NCBI RefSeq assembly: GCF_037038585.1
Contig: NC_092521.1
Coordinates: 48,400,398 to 48,464,397 of the forward strand
Direction of reading: 5' to 3'
Length of the DNA stretch: 64,000 nt
From: Patagioenas fasciata
Taxonomy: Eukaryota > Chordata > Aves > Columbiformes > Columbidae
Positions within the stretch are counted from its first letter, which is position 1. Every line of letters begins with the position of its first letter. This document shows positions 46,201 through 60,869 of this stretch, piece after piece. The translations under genes and the position numbers were made by a program. The notes beneath the pieces were generated by a model. It saw only the letters and a list, made by a program, of their open reading frames with translations, had not been told where the DNA came from and made no database searches.

Positions 46201-49200
46201 AAAATTTGCAGTCTATTGAATTTAGTAGCCCACAAAAGAGTCTGTATTTGTAAATCTCTGTCAAACGAAGCAAGGAGGCCCAAGTCTATGAAGCAGCGTA
46301 GGGATCTCTTCTTTGTGCATCCATTCAGCATAGTTGAGTGGATGTGTGAGAGATCCACACTGTGCAGGTGGAAGGGTTCACTTCTCTTCCAAAGTTCTGG
46401 TACCTTGTGTGGGCGTGGAAAAAGGATGATGTCCCAGGTTGTGGGTTGGTGGTCTCTCTGGTCCTGCTTAGGCTGCTTCCTGCTTATAGTAATATAGTAG
46501 TATCTGTGTAACATATGCACCGTTGTTGTTTATGTAACTTAAAACACAATGATGAAAATAGGATACTTCAGAAGAACTTGCCTTGTCTTTTGGAGTGATT
46601 GGTTAGTATCTATAAATGTTTTGTTTATTTGTTTAGTATCGGCAATGGTTTCTTCTTTCCTGGAGTGAGATCCCCAGTTTCTCTTTTGTTATATTTCTGT
46701 GCATGCTTTTGTTCCTGCTTTAGTTGATTTTTTTGATAGCCTTGATTTACCCCGTGACAATCTTCATGGTTCGTGTCGGATCAGCAGCAGAAGTGCTTTG
46801 TCGCACTTTTCTTTGGGCAGATGCACAGCCCTTTGTGCTCCTGCCTTCCAACTTTTCATCCCGCCTTTTGTCTCTTGGGCATGGAAAATGATCCCCCCTA
46901 AAGAGTGCTGCCAAATTCAGCCAGTGCTAAAGGGATACCATCAAAGCTGGGGGAGAAAATCGACAGGTCCCAGAGGATGAGCCTTGTCTCAGTGGGGTTG
47001 CTTAACTAAAATTCTGAAACTGGTGGTGGGCAGGGAAGCCCCTCCGTACATGCCATCTTAAGAATTTTTCAGTGTGAATAGGCCCCGACCTTCTGACTGT
47101 ATGCAGAGCAAGGAGGCCTGAATAACAGCTTTGTGCTGCAGAAAGTAACACAGGGAGCAGGACTAAAAGCCGGGTTTCACTGGCTATTTTGGACATTTAG
47201 CATTCAAGTCTGGTAAAAGAAAGAAGCTCATTATGACTCAGTTCCGTTAATTAGACGTAAATTACTGTCTTTAATGCCTTAGCATGAAGGTAAGGGGAGT
47301 TCTGCAGGACCAGAGGACACAGAAATTGTAATGAGGACATGGGCTGGGAGAGGGTGGCGGAGCACAAGCCCCCATTGAACTCACATTGAAATGCCTGTGT
47401 GAGGACTGAAGTAAGAATAACCACTTCTTAACCTCTACCCAAATTTGTTGTGTTTTATTCCAAGATGGCCATTGTGGCTGACTTTAAATGATGTGATAAA
47501 CAGATGTAGTTCATCTAGTAAAGATTTTATCTACTACAGAAAGCTTTAAGCAGTCTCCCTTTTAAAAACGGGATTAGCCTTTAATTCTTAAAAGTTCAAA
47601 GGGAGATCCAAAATATTTCCTGACTTCCCATGATACTGGGGTAGTCCTGGGCTTCTCATAGTATTTAGCATCTCTTTATTATGTATTGGCTAAAAACATT
47701 ATGCCTGTTACATATTACATAGCTTACCTTGCCCTATAATTCTTTTTAGAAGCAGAAAAGTTAAACCATTAAGGAAATAAATGAATATACCTGTATCTCT
47801 ATTCAAGAGGAGTTACTAATTTGAGTTGACACTAACAATCCTTACATTACATGCTGGGAATTTTTCCCGTTGTCTGCAAAATTAACCATATATAAAACGT
47901 ATGCCTTAAAAGATGCTTTAATCCACTAAAAAGGATTCCTGAGAAACATTTTGAAGCTTTGATTTTTGGTTGCTTCAAATTCAGAGCTGAAAGGATTGTT
48001 TTCTGTAGTGTTAACGTGGAGATGTTTCTTGTCCACCTTAATAATGAATAACAATAGCCACAAACTTACCTCTTCACTAGGATTTTGTCCAGTGGTAGCA
48101 CTAACAAGTCTCTGACTTGTACACTAAACAGTCCTCGTAGTTTTGTCCCGCTCTTGAGTTGACTTCAGAAGTAACATATTAGTGTAATGTCTAAAGGATC
48201 AGGGGGAAGGCAATGGAGTAGTCATTTTTGAGAGAGTAAAAGAAATAGAAGTACTTAAAGCAGCATTTGCTTTGCTGTCCAATGAGGAAAAGCTAGTCTT
48301 AGAGAAATAATACAAAATGATGCGGCAGCTTTATCTCTAGAAGATGGACATGGTGAGCATTTTTTTTTGTTGTTCTTGCCTTGTTTGCTGTCCAGCTGTT
48401 CAATGTGTAGTTTTTAGGGCCAAACATTAAATCATTCTGGAGCTTTTAGGCTACTTATTTGAGAATAGTTTTCTGTTAGGATAATAAACTGGGATTTGTG
48501 GTCTCACCACCTGATATTTAGACTCTGTTCAGCAAAAAGCTACTGAAGTATTAATAAAGACACCAAACAGCAGGTTGCTCAGCACCATTCAGAAGCCAGT
48601 GTAGCAGGCAGGAGGCAAGAAGAGAACACAGAAGGACTTGCAACTAAATATTAATGAAATGTAAAGTTTCAGGCTATCTTTGAAAAAGAAGGGACAGAAT
48701 TAAAAACCTGTGATGAACTGGTCAGTTTGGGCAACTGACACCCAATGTATTACAGAATACATAAAAAGCGTACAGAAAACACTAATGTTGCATTTCTGTG
48801 TAGGCAGCTGTTAAAGCAAAAGTATGATCTGCTCCGCTCATAAGAACTACTTTTGTATTTATTTTTAATTGATACTCATTTTCTAAACCGTAAACTACCT
48901 TTGAAACAACAACCTAAAAAGGACAGAAACACTTTCACAAATCAAGCAAATCAGACCCTCAGGCACATACTTCTCTGCAGGCATGTTTGCTACTGGAAGT
49001 GCTAAGGGTGACTGAAAGCAGCTGTCTTGTATCTGTGCTGTAGGAGAACTATAAAACCTTAACTTGTTCTGAGGTGTCCTAGAAAAAGCAAACAAAGGAA
49101 TTTCTTTTGTTCTTATCTCAAACTGCTTGGCTTGTAAATCCCATTGTAGCATCATCAGTTACTTGAGCAAGTTAATAGGGAAATACTATATTCTTCACTA

Positions 49201-52200
49201 TGCAATTTTATTTGTTTAGTGTGGTTGCTGTAAATCCTCAACATAGTGATCATTTGTTAGTGATAGGATGGAAGATACCATGTTTGTTTATGCAGCCGAA
49301 AGGGCATAACTGTTACCAATAAAAGTCATTTCTGAATGCAGAAGGACTAATAGATATATATTTTAACAATTTTTGCATGGCCAGTGTCATATGTTCCATA
49401 TATCCAGATTGTGAGAATGTTTTGTACAGACAGAAAGCATAGTTTTGTTGGTTTTTTTCCTTATTGCAGTGGTGCCAGCTAAGAATAGCCTTATAGATGT
49501 TATAGATGTGATTCTTATTTTATGCAGGACAGAATTCTACACCAGTTCTTTCTGGTCAATCAATTTACCATATAGGCCACTTAATAAAATGCTTATTAAA
49601 TAATAACTCTTATGAACTATATAAAAAATTACATAAATCCTGGATCAGGCCTAGGAGCCTTGCTATAACAGCCTGTGTCCCTCATGTCTCTGCATTATCT
49701 GACACTAATTAATATACAGAAGTACATATAACATGAGCCTAAAGTCCATACTTCTCAGGTTTCTGTTTGTGGAAGGACCAGCCTGGTACTTACTCCTGTG
49801 TCCTGACACGTGTATCTCTCCCTCCTATTAGTCAGTGGAAGAATGACTTCTGAAGAGGTTGAGTCAAAGCAATTAAAAATGTGAATAGAATAAATGAGGA
49901 AATATTCAAACACACAGATTTCTTTCTTAATCTCGAAACACAAATAGCAGGGACGCCTCCCTCATGCATAACTGGCACGGACCCCCTTCCAAGCAATGGA
50001 TCTTCTGCAGTTAGGTATTTGTTAAGAGTAAGTATGTGATCTCTTCTGCCAGCTTGTCTGAAGGGCTCAGCTTCCAGCTCCTAATTTTGCTCCCTTCTGT
50101 CTGTGTGCATTTCGTACCTCAAATCTCAGAAATTTTCAAGGAGAATAAATGCTCCTTCTCTAAAAAAAAAGAAATGTCTTTCTCTAAGGCTGGCTCTTCT
50201 AAGACTAGGAGTGCCAGATAGTGGATCTTCATTAGCTAGTATTCTGCAGCTGGTACTGTTTTAAACTTGAGTAGGTCCTGAGTGGGAAGTACCATGTCAT
50301 AGTTGTCCAAATTTGTGTTTTGCTTGGTTGCTTGGGCATTTTGAGAGAAATGATGCATTTTCAGTGGTTGTATAAAATCTTCCCAACTCAGAGGGAAGAA
50401 ATATATCCAAAGGTTCTGAAAATTAAGAAAAAAATTACAGCATGTCTTCCGTGTCATAGTTGATTTCCCTCTGTAATCACGTCACTTTTTTTCCATAAAT
50501 AGTAAATGCATGAATTGGAAAAGTTTGCACTGTCTTCTAAGGGAGCTTTGTTCAATATCCTTTAGGCTTAATAGCTTCCCTGCCACTGTAGCACTGCGAG
50601 GTGGTACCAAGAGCCTCTGCCAAGTGCAGACAGTGCTCTTTGGGAAGGTGTTGCTTCCCGGCCTGTCCGCAGCGCTTAGCTGCGTGGTGTCTGATTCTTA
50701 AAACTTCAGACTTAGGTTTTAGAGGTATATCGTGCCATCAGCAGTCTGTTTTGTTGTGAACATCCACAAGTTTGAGTGTGGGTTTGGGGGGGAGCTGGTG
50801 GCACAGCCTGTTGTTGCTGTCTGCCGAGGATGAGGTGAGAGGAGCAGAGTGGGGCAGCATCCTTAGACATGCAGTGAAGATACATGCATCACAGGCTAAA
50901 CACAACGGGAACCTGGTATTTTTTATCTGACTCATTGCTCTAAGAATGGCATTGTGATCTCTCCTTTCCAGCATTAGCTCCTTCCTGCTTCCAGCTGGCA
51001 CATCTCATACATTAGGCCTTATGCCCTTGTTTTGCAATCTTACACTATTATTTCTATTGCTGTTTCATACTTAGCTCATCACAGTTTTCTTCAATGGCCT
51101 ATTAAAGCATCCCTCCAGATTCTTCCTGCTCAGTTGGGTACAACTCAACAATTTATGGGAAGCTTTTTGTTTGTGCCCGTCAACTGCAACATGAACGAGG
51201 GAAGTCATTACTCCTTGTCAAGTGGCCGTGCTAATTGCAACCCACACTGGGTACATGATCAAGGCTATTTCAGATGCGGTGGTAGGAGTGTTTGCCAGGC
51301 CAGCTGGTATCCATCCAAGGTCAGGACTCGTATACGAGTCCCCCATGGGCAAGTGCACAGACAGCCAGCTATAGCTCACTGGAAGGGTTCTATCAGATCA
51401 GAGACTTTTGAAAGGCTGGTCATCCTCAGACACTAATTCTCATCTAGACTCTTTACCTGTAGGCAGTCTCAGCCTCAGAACTGTAAACAAATTTTTCAAT
51501 AATTTTTTCCCCTCTGGATATCTGTATGTATAAACCACTTCTGATCTGTACTGACTCACTCCTTTACAGAAACGCTACCTAAAATCAGGCTTTTGTTTCA
51601 GTCCAGTTAATCTTGCTAAGAACAGATCTATTACCATTTTTATGAAATAAACAAAAAAAAACCACACACAAAACAACAAACAAGCCCTATTTTGTTTCTT
51701 CTTGCAGGTGGCTGCTCTTTGACTTTGTGGAAATACTTGCATAGGTGGATTAGACCATTTTAAAAACATACACAGTATTGGTGGGGCATGAGGTTTTCTT
51801 GTGACTTGAACTTGTTTCATTTATCATCATCAGCCAGTGTATTTGTTTGGATGACACCGAAGTACCATCATGATGTGAATGTACCCTGCAAAAACTCGTT
51901 TAAGTAATTTTTGTGGCTCTTTGTGCAGAACAAGCACTCCAGAAGTATGAGAGAATTGATGTTAGCTGGGGAAGGAGGTCCCCAAATGTACATCCAGAAC
52001 CACTTGATCTTTGATCTTAGTTTGCTGGTGGTTTGTGCAGTAGCCCTGGGCAAATCTTTTGACTTTGTATGTCTGCTTTCCCTTAGCTCCAAAATAGGAA
52101 TACTTGCCCAGTTGAGAATAACACTGTGAGGATTTTAAAACAAAAAAGGGTTTGTGTGCCCCGAGTATTGTGTCATTTTTTGAAACTATGCAAGTTGGCT

Positions 52201-55146
52201 TAATGAAAGATACTTGTTCATGTAAAACTTGTCCTTCATTGTTGGGCATCTAGTGTATGTTGTCTGGGCTTCTGGCCTCTCCAGTGGAGAGGGAGTTATT
52301 TTTAGGCGGCAGTCTGCCCAGCCTGTCTTAACCCTTTAGGAAAGCAGTTCATCTTTCAGTTGAGTAGAGAAAGTGTCCAGATGATGAGATGCTTGGATAC
52401 ACTACAGTGGGTTGAAATGATTTCCAACATCTTCAGCCAGTCATTGCCATCTTTACAATGTTTATATTTATTTGATAAATTGAGTAGAAAATGCAATAAA
52501 GAGTGTGCCAAATACTTTCTGGCCATCTGGGTTTTTTTGAGGATCAGCTGAGGACACGAGCCTTGACAGGAATACTACAACATCAACACCATCCCCAGAT
52601 CAAGGATTTAAATATACCTTTAACTTAGGCCTGGGATAAGTATCACTCAGTGTCCTAACACACAGATGTATATCCATATATATTTATTAGTATGTGTGCT
52701 GCATATGGCATGCCTGTGTATACAGACAATGCAAATGACCTAAGATACAGGACAACCTGGTTTACATTCTGAGTATGTTCTGCATTTCTTTTTATCCTCA
52801 ACTACTAATATTATCAAACTTGTTATGGGTAAGCTGTAATTCTGAAATTATGCTTGTTGATGGTCCTTTTGAATGTTTGTGAAGTTCTCTTATGTATCTA
52901 GTACTTGTCTTTGGATAAAGGCCAAAGAGAACATTTTTTTAATGGAAACAATACAAAAAGTTTCAATTCACTGTTGGTCTTTAATTCTTCTGTTATGTTC
53001 TCAAAATCGAAATTGATCTTGTAATATCAATTGCAGATAGAGTCTTTGAAAAACCAAATTTTTCAGCGGTGTTAGTAGCAAACTTTGACTCTTTACCAGA
53101 GATCTTCTAATGGAGGAATGTGACCACTTTGGAATAAGTGTAGCAATAACCTATATATTTTGAAGTTTTAACTGTTGTAATGATCTTGAAAATAAGATTT
53201 CCATCCATCAGAAACTTTAATGATGCTCCTGTGAGAAATGAAGTTGTTCTGAGTCTTTTCAACAACTTCACAGGCAACCAGATCTCTTCTGCGAAGTGTA
53301 CTTAGCTGTGTCTTTAGCTGAAAAGGAGCTTGTCAGACTCAATGTTATGAATGTTGCTTTAATTGTTAATGTATAGTTTATTTGACATTACTGAGTTTAA
53401 GCAGTGATTTACCCCCAACTCCATGAGTTATGCACTATACCTATAATTTGGAAGCAAACTGGAAGACCGTTGATTATAGAACTAGCGTTCCTGTTGCTTC
53501 TGCTTAGCAAGCTGTTAGGCACGCAGTCAACATCTGTAATATATATTATACACCAGGATTCCCATTTTGCTTTTCCCCACCCATACATATTTGCTGTATG
53601 ATAGACCTTTGCATCTCTGTTCCCTCCTGTACAGTAAGACTCTTTGTGAGCATCGGTGGGAGTAGAGCAGAGCTGACAGTATATAATTCTAGTGAACTTC
53701 CCTCTGCTTCAGTGACACAATCCCACAGCAGGAACACAGACTAGTTTTGCATTTTTTTGCATCTGCACAATAGAAAAGGTATTTAGCTGGAGAAAATGGG
53801 GAAGGGATATAATACACAGATTTTGAAAACTAAGGAGAAAATGAGCTAGAGAAGATAATGTTAAAATACAGTATTAAGAGTCCGCTCGGATGCATTTTAT
53901 TTTCTACTGTTTTGGAAGCAGATAACTAAGTAAAGCAATCAGTCATAGATAGCTTTTTACTAGCATCTACCAATTTTTTTATCCTGCCAGTTTCCACCAC
54001 AGGAACAGCATGGATGTAAATACCAGCTAGAGCTATAAAAGTGATCTTAGCAGCAGGAGCATAAAACTTCAGTATTTCAGCTATGTATGAATACGGAGAT
54101 GTGTTAACAGTCCAGGACTGCATCTCCACAAGAATTGATACTTAAGTCCTGTTTGAAGCATATAAATAGTCCTGTTGACTGAGAGCATTTGGTTTAATAG
54201 AAAAATGATTTTGCTGGTTCAGGCTTTGCTTTCCAGTCAATCAGGCAAATCCTACAAATGACCTCATAGTGATGTGTATTAGCTAGATCTGCAAAATATA
54301 CCTTTTGATTGTGTGATATAATACTGTGTATGTTTACATTACAAATATCATTCCTCTGTGGTCACCCTTTGTTCCTGTGATTCTGACTTTATCTGTTGAG
54401 ATGGAGGTTTGGCTTTGGAAAATTGGAAACAGACCTGGGTTAGGAATTGTTCCCATAAAACATGCATCCCTTAGTGCTGAAGTCTAAATAAGGAACAGAA
54501 TTCCCATAAAACAGAGTAATGGAAGCAAGTGGATCCTGCTGTAAAGAATTAGAAGACTTGTTCTGCTTACTAATAAATGTTTCAATATGGTAGTTTGAAA
54601 ATATTTATTTTGGGCATCAGTCTTGTAAAAATTTAGTACATTGGCTGGTTGCTGCTGATACAGACAACACAGAGGTTTACTGCCTAGATGTTAATAAGTG
54701 CACAGTCTCATTCTCTTCTATGAGCAAAGAAAGGAAGAAAATATTCTAGTTTATACAGTTATGCCCCTTTTTGTTGGTTTTAGGTTTAGTTGTGCGAGGA
54801 CCTAGCAGGTGAGTCAGTGACTAACTTTGAAAGTTGGCAGGGTGTGTACATCAGGCAAGTGGAGCACAGACGCTTACAAAAGGTCTGGGAAACTGGGCTG
54901 CAATGATGCTCTAGATATTGAGGTGAGGCAGAAGGGAATGCTCTAAGGAGCTAGCCTCTAATTTGCTGCTTCCCAGCCTTGCTGTGATGAAATAATTTTA
55001 ATAGATGTCTGATATGGCATAGGCACAATGGAACAATTCAGCTATCAGTAAAAGTATGTTATCTTTTCAACTGCATCTGGCTATAAATAGATGTGGTAGA
55101 AGATCTTAATTATAGTTTGTCTTAAAGTAGGATTAGAACTTGCAGA

Positions 55147-55236
55147 GTTTTTTTGTTGTTTTGTTTGTTTGTTTTTGTTGTGTGGGGGTTTTGGTTTTTT
55201 ATTTTTGGTTTTTTTTTTTTGTTTGTTTGTTTTTTC
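55147..55236. repeat. T/G-rich low-complexity tract
   Basis: About 90 bases of TTTTTG, GTTT and GGGGG units with a long T run near 55208-55220. The minus-strand open frame over it is Lys/Asn/Gln low complexity. Confidence 0.9.
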
Positions 55237-57295
55237 TTCTGGAAGTCAAGAGGAGACTTCTGTTTGTGGTTTTGAGGTTTCTGAATTAGATGTAGGGAGA
55301 GATTAAAGGGCTTGCTAAAAGTTTCCTTACCATGGATGCACATTACGGTCATTGTATAATTGTTTTACCAAATGCTCATGGATTCAGTGTGTAAAAACAT
55401 CTCATGCCCCAGTTCCGTTCAGCATTTGAGAGCATCCTCTGAAAAAGAGAGGCTTTGGATGGGTATCAAACCTGAAAAGTGATTGTGATGCAAAAGCCTA
55501 TGCAGGCATCTAGTTTGTTAATCCTCTGGGTGATCTGCCTGCCTGTTAGCATGTGTCTCGAGTGCAGCATTGAGAAATTCATGCAATTGCTGTCTATACG
55601 AATCACCTGTAGTATTTCTTTCATTTATTTATGAAAAGGAAGTGGATGGAGAAAGAACGTTGTCTAGTGTGTTGTGCCTCATGCATCATCATCAAAACAT
55701 ATGCCTGTGTCTTCTGAGCCGGGTCTCTGCTGTTGGGATCAACATGTGAAACGGAGATAGCCCAGCTTGACTATTTAGTTCCTATTAACTTTACAACAGG
55801 AATCATGATGAGTGTGAAATTCACCTGTATCTATATCAGAGGACCCCTTTGTGGGAGACAGGATCTTACACTATATCACTGGTGTTCCCTGTTGGATAGC
55901 TGGGGTTTTAATTTTACTAACTGAAGGAACAGAGTATTTTTTCCTCATAAATCCTACTGAATTGTACTGCCATGGATGCTTCAGGTACATGAACTAGCTA
56001 CACCAAGGAATAGGTCATCTGTACATGGAGCATATTGATTTATTTATCATGAAAGAAACTCTAAATGATGCATCAAAAAGGCATTTTTACTCTGCCAGAT
56101 TTGTTCAGCCTGGGAAACTAATAGAGTTTTCACATTTATACTTGCACTGCTGAATTTTTTTTAAGGCAGTGGTTGCGGATTTGCATTATATGTAGTAGGT
56201 ATACACTGTATGCACCCTTTCAACTTCTGAATGATTGACAAGTTGAAGACTGCACTTCAGAATGAATGACCAAGCATTGGTCATTAGGATGCTGCAACCA
56301 TAAGTGGTCTGTCCAAATTCCTTAGATTTTTGGCTTGTACCCAAGAAAATGCTGGGATGATGGGTAGGTCTTGTTTGTTTCAAGAGCCTTGGAAAAGGGT
56401 ACAGTCAACTGGTGTCTTGAATGTTGTTTGAAGTACACTTTGGAGGAGCAGGATTCCTGGATTTTTTTAACATTGCTAAAATCACAGACTCTACAACTGA
56501 GAGGTGTTCTCTTTGATGGCATTTGGCCTGATCTGGATATGCATAGGCTATCTGATGACTGAAGTGAGATTCCAAAATCCATATTGTCATATCTGTAAAC
56601 AGTTTGATTTTTAGTAGTCCCAAAAAAACCACAGCTGCTGTCAACACTTGAGTTAATACAATATACTGTTTTGCATTTAGTGGCAAGACAAATGAGCCAA
56701 AATTAAGAGAGGTGGTTATCTTAATACCGCTTTATTGCTTGGGCAGATATGATTTGGAAATATACCAGCAGCAGTTGATCCTATCAGGTTGAATATCTTT
56801 TGCATCATTTGACCCAGGTCTTCTGCTATTGCCAGTCACACTTCTGAGAGGGCAGCAGTCGCCTGCTACGGATGCGTAGTTTTACATAAAGAGGTTGAGT
56901 GGTCTTCTAGGCCATGATGGTAGCAGCGCTGATTATTCCAATATCTGTTTGTCAGGTACCTATTATGTGTCCGTTTTATAACCCTTCAGAACAGACTGGA
57001 AAGGCAAGGAGTCAACCCCTGTCTTTGTGTAGCCTCAGCCTTTCCTTCCTTTTCAATGCACTGTGCAGACAAAAGAGAGGAGCAGCATGAAAGAAGAGCA
57101 CGTTATGATGTGGAAAATTATCAAATTTTTCCTGTTCGTCTCATCTTCACCCATCCTACTGTCAGTCAGAACTAAATGTTGATATATCATGCACAATTTC
57201 TGGTGTACTCACAGAATTTGAAAGCAGGCATATAAAAGCCAGCAGCCTGTGAAATTAGGACATTTATAAACATTCATGCAAGCAGGAGATCTTTC

Positions 57296-57314
57296 TTTTT
57301 TTTTTTTTTTTTTT
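57296..57314. repeat. Poly(T) run, 19 bases
   Basis: Nineteen T residues after CTTTC in intron 2. Confidence 0.9.
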
Positions 57315-60300
57315 GTGAGAAATAGCTACAACCTCTGCACTCTCTTTGCGAGTGAGTATCACACCTGTCCTACAAGAGGTTTAGATGTGGAGACAGGGAG
57401 ACAGAACCCTTGCAGCATATATAGTTAGGCTTATGTTATCACGCTGTCCAGCTAGACCTAGCTGTTGTTTAATTCAAGGAGTGATAGGTGCATGTGACAG
57501 CATGTGTCTAAAGCCAGTAGTTACTACTGTTGTTATGACATCCTCTGATGTAGGTCTGAATTACATTATAAATGAAAAGTACTGCAAATTGAAAAGATCC
57601 TTGTACACGATGCACATATTTCAGTGCAGCACAGAAGAGGTCCATTCAAAGTGAGTGCTGCTTCAGGGTGATAGCCTTCCTCTCCAAGCAGGTTAAAGGG
57701 GGACAAAAAATTACATGCTCTGTGTATCTCCTCACAAAGCTAGGATCTGACAGAGTCTAGTATGAAAGTTACACATTACAGAGTTACAAGTGTTACTCCA
57801 TAATTAGAATAGGAAGGATTTACTGTTCATGGCCTCTTTAAGAAATAAATTATAATTGAAATTCTTTTCCATGTATATCTCAATTGCAGTGAGATAGAAG
57901 TTGTTGTTTTCATAGTTACAGCCTAATTTCACTAGCCATTTCTCTGCTAGCTGTTGGAAACTCGTGGCTCTGTTACCTCAAAGCACGTTGCTGAATTTTT
58001 GCCTGTAGTTTGGAAGAAGCCCAGCAGAAGCCCATTTGGATAAATGGAGAGAGTCCCCAGAGCAGCTCCAGGGCCCTTACACAAACCAGGAGATGCTTCT
58101 TGTTTTATTTCTTTTAAAGATCCTTAAGTGGAAGAGTTTAATGATCATGCAGAGCTAAACCCTCAAAGTGAGCAAACCTCAGTCTCATTTGCTGGAGCTG
58201 CCATGTTGCACATTCCCGGAGATAAAGGGTGCTCTGGGGCTGCTCGAAAGGCTGTTCGAAGCAAGTGCAGATTTCTACCTCAATGAGCTGGTCCTGCTGC
58301 CAGCATTCCCCGCATACCCATCCCAGGGAGGCCCTCCTCTGTAAACTCCACATGAAAGGGAGCAGACTAAAAAGCCTTAGAAAGTGCATCCAGCTTTTTG
58401 TTTTCTTTGTCATCAATACAGTGTGTTCTGGTGTCTCCAAGACAACCATGTCTAAAAGGCTGACTGCATCTTTCACTGCTGCTCTATAGCCAGTTTGCTG
58501 AGATGGACTGTGAAGGCCAACCTCTAGCTGTTTTTTTTATCCCATGAGTTTTCTCGGTAGTACCTAAGAACTTCACGTGCTTTCTTCGGTTTCAGTTCTA
58601 TTGCAAAAATTAAGCTTTGGTTTATCAGTTTTAAAAATACTATTTTGCGGTTGTCTCAGCTCATCTTTGAGTAATTGTAATAAGCAGTTAGGATGTTCCC
58701 AGAAGCGCTCGCAACAATGCTGGCTTTCTTTGCGTTTCAGGCCCATTCTGCATCTGATAATAGATGCCTTCCTGCCACTGAATAGAGATGTACTGAATCT
58801 TTGTTGCCCATGTGTGCCACCTTCTTGAATGATTGCTAGTTTCAAATTTAAGTTAGATAAAGTACTTACAGTTCTAGGATTTCTGTATAGTTGTCAGTTT
58901 GCAGATTTGCAAATGTGCAGAACTGGGGGGGGAGGTGTATATTCAAGGTACTTGTTTTCTGAGCAGCAACATCACAATCCTTTACCAGTGCTCATGTGCC
59001 CCAGAACTGTGGCCTCTGTGTCCCCTTTTGTGTAAGGTACTTCTCTGCCACATGCTTAAAGAAAACTGGTGATGAAATACGGTTTCAAGGGCAGCACGTG
59101 TTGTCTCCCATGAGGTCAGGGGCTTTGGGAATTACAGTTGTTCTGCTTCCTTACAGTTGTCTGGGAAAAGCTGGATTCAAGACTGGTGTCTTTTGACTAA
59201 AGTGAAGTCAAAGATAATGTAATTATTTGTGTTTAAAAGCTGTGACAGTAAAGAACACCACCCTATCCCTGTGATGGGCCTTGTCAAGATAGTTAGTATG
59301 GGCATCTGTAGGAGTGAAGCAGCTATTTTTCCTGTTGTTACTTTCCGAAATGGCAGAGACCTGTATGCTGAGACAAAATAAAAAGAAATAAAATTATCTT
59401 CTGGCATATTCCAACCTGAGTGGTTGCAATTGTGTTCTATTGGCAACCTCAATGTACTGTAAAAATATATAGATAAACATCTAGATAGATAACAGGTTAT
59501 ATATGTTGGGAAATCTTTATTAAGGATCTTCTGTCATTTCTGCTTGTGTTATATATGCCTTCAAATCCAATTGAGATCCTGATGATACTGCATCCTTTTA
59601 GTGTTTGTTGTAGACTATTAGTTTATTTGTATGTCAGAACTGAGAATCTTTAGATACAATTGATTTCTGCAAGCATTGTGTTGGTATAGTTGAAAGGATA
59701 AGTAAGGATTTGCCTGCAGACAATAAGGAAGGTCTGGGAATATTTTAGTGGAGCTGTAGCCTGCAGTGGAGCTGATCAGAGCCAACCCTGTGTGCTGTGT
59801 GTTGAGACCAGTTGTGTATTCCCTTAGCACTGTCTGTTTAGAAATATTTCCTCTGGTTTTCCACCTGTGTCTGCAGAGCAGCCTAATTGAGGGACAAGGG
59901 GATATACTATCAAGGAAGGGCCAGACTGGCACATGCTTCATGCTTTGTTAGCCTTGATTTCCCACCCCCTTCTCCCCCCGCCTCCCTTTTTCTGTTGGCC
60001 ATGAGAAATTTTAGGAAAAGCCACGGGAGCAAAAATCCCCCATTTGATGGAAAGATTCCAGGCATCAGAAGCTGTGTTGTAGCTCCTTTTTGTTTCTCTA
60101 GGATGCAGTCTTGCAGTTCTCATCCCTGTCAAACTCCCAAATCGATACCAGTGTGTAGTACAGAGATTTCTGGTATCTGCTTGTTTCCATTTAGTGCTGT
60201 CTTTGCAAACACAGTGACTTTACTGTGGAAAAGCTGGTCTTTGATTGTTGATGTTTTACTTATTTGTTAAGTACCAATTTGAGATGCCAGGAAGGTATTT

Positions 60301-60364
60301 TTCGTTTAACTTTCAGTTGAAATCACAAATGAAAACTTGTGCATTTCTCTTTTCTGTAGCAATC

Positions 60365-60381
60365 TTTTTTTTTTTTTTTTT
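60365..60381. repeat. Poly(T) run
   Basis: Seventeen T residues in intron 2. Confidence 0.9.
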
Positions 60382-60826
60382 AACTATTGCCTCATTTAAA
60401 GCAAATACAAATAATACCAAGATTACTTTAACACTTTCAATCATTGAAAGGTTTTTGGGAAACAACGTGAACTCAAATTTCGAGTAAACGCCATGCAACA
60501 ATTTTAACAGAGCAGTGCAATAAGTAATGCCTAGAAGTTGGGATCTAGGCAGGGGAAGGCTTGTTTAAATTTTTTGGGGGTTTCAGAGTTTTACATAGGC
60601 TTGTAAGAACTTAAGATTGATTTGATTTGACTTACTACATTAACAGGCTATGGCTGGTTGGTTTAGGCTTTTCAGATTTTGCTTAAATCCAGCCTAAAAT
60701 TGTGTCTGCCCTCCTTTAGTTGTTCAGTTGCACCATAAATCATTTGTTTCATGTGTGTGTAATGTTTTTAGTAAATTGACTGATGTGGGCACTGAGTTAC
60801 GTAATGATGAAGACCTTAAAACTATA

Positions 60827-60869
60827 ATTAGTTTCAAGCTATCAAAAATTAGTTTCAACGCTATCAAAA
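60827..60869. repeat. Short imperfect tandem duplication
   Basis: ATTAGTTTCAA-GCTATCAAAA (60827-60847) is followed immediately by the same unit with one inserted C (60848-60869). Both carry ATTAG and TATCAAAA cores, so the duplication doubles a homeodomain-like and a TCF-like site. Confidence 0.85.

Noticed and set aside
53926..54129. 67-codon minus-strand open frame with YAPAAKITFIALAGIYIH
   Set aside because: Superficially protein-like, but no clean acceptor and donor pair brackets it. The nucleotide sequence (AGCTAGAGCTATAAAAG and similar) has the feel of an old DNA-transposon or SINE-like repeat that I cannot name. Masking and a protein search would settle it.
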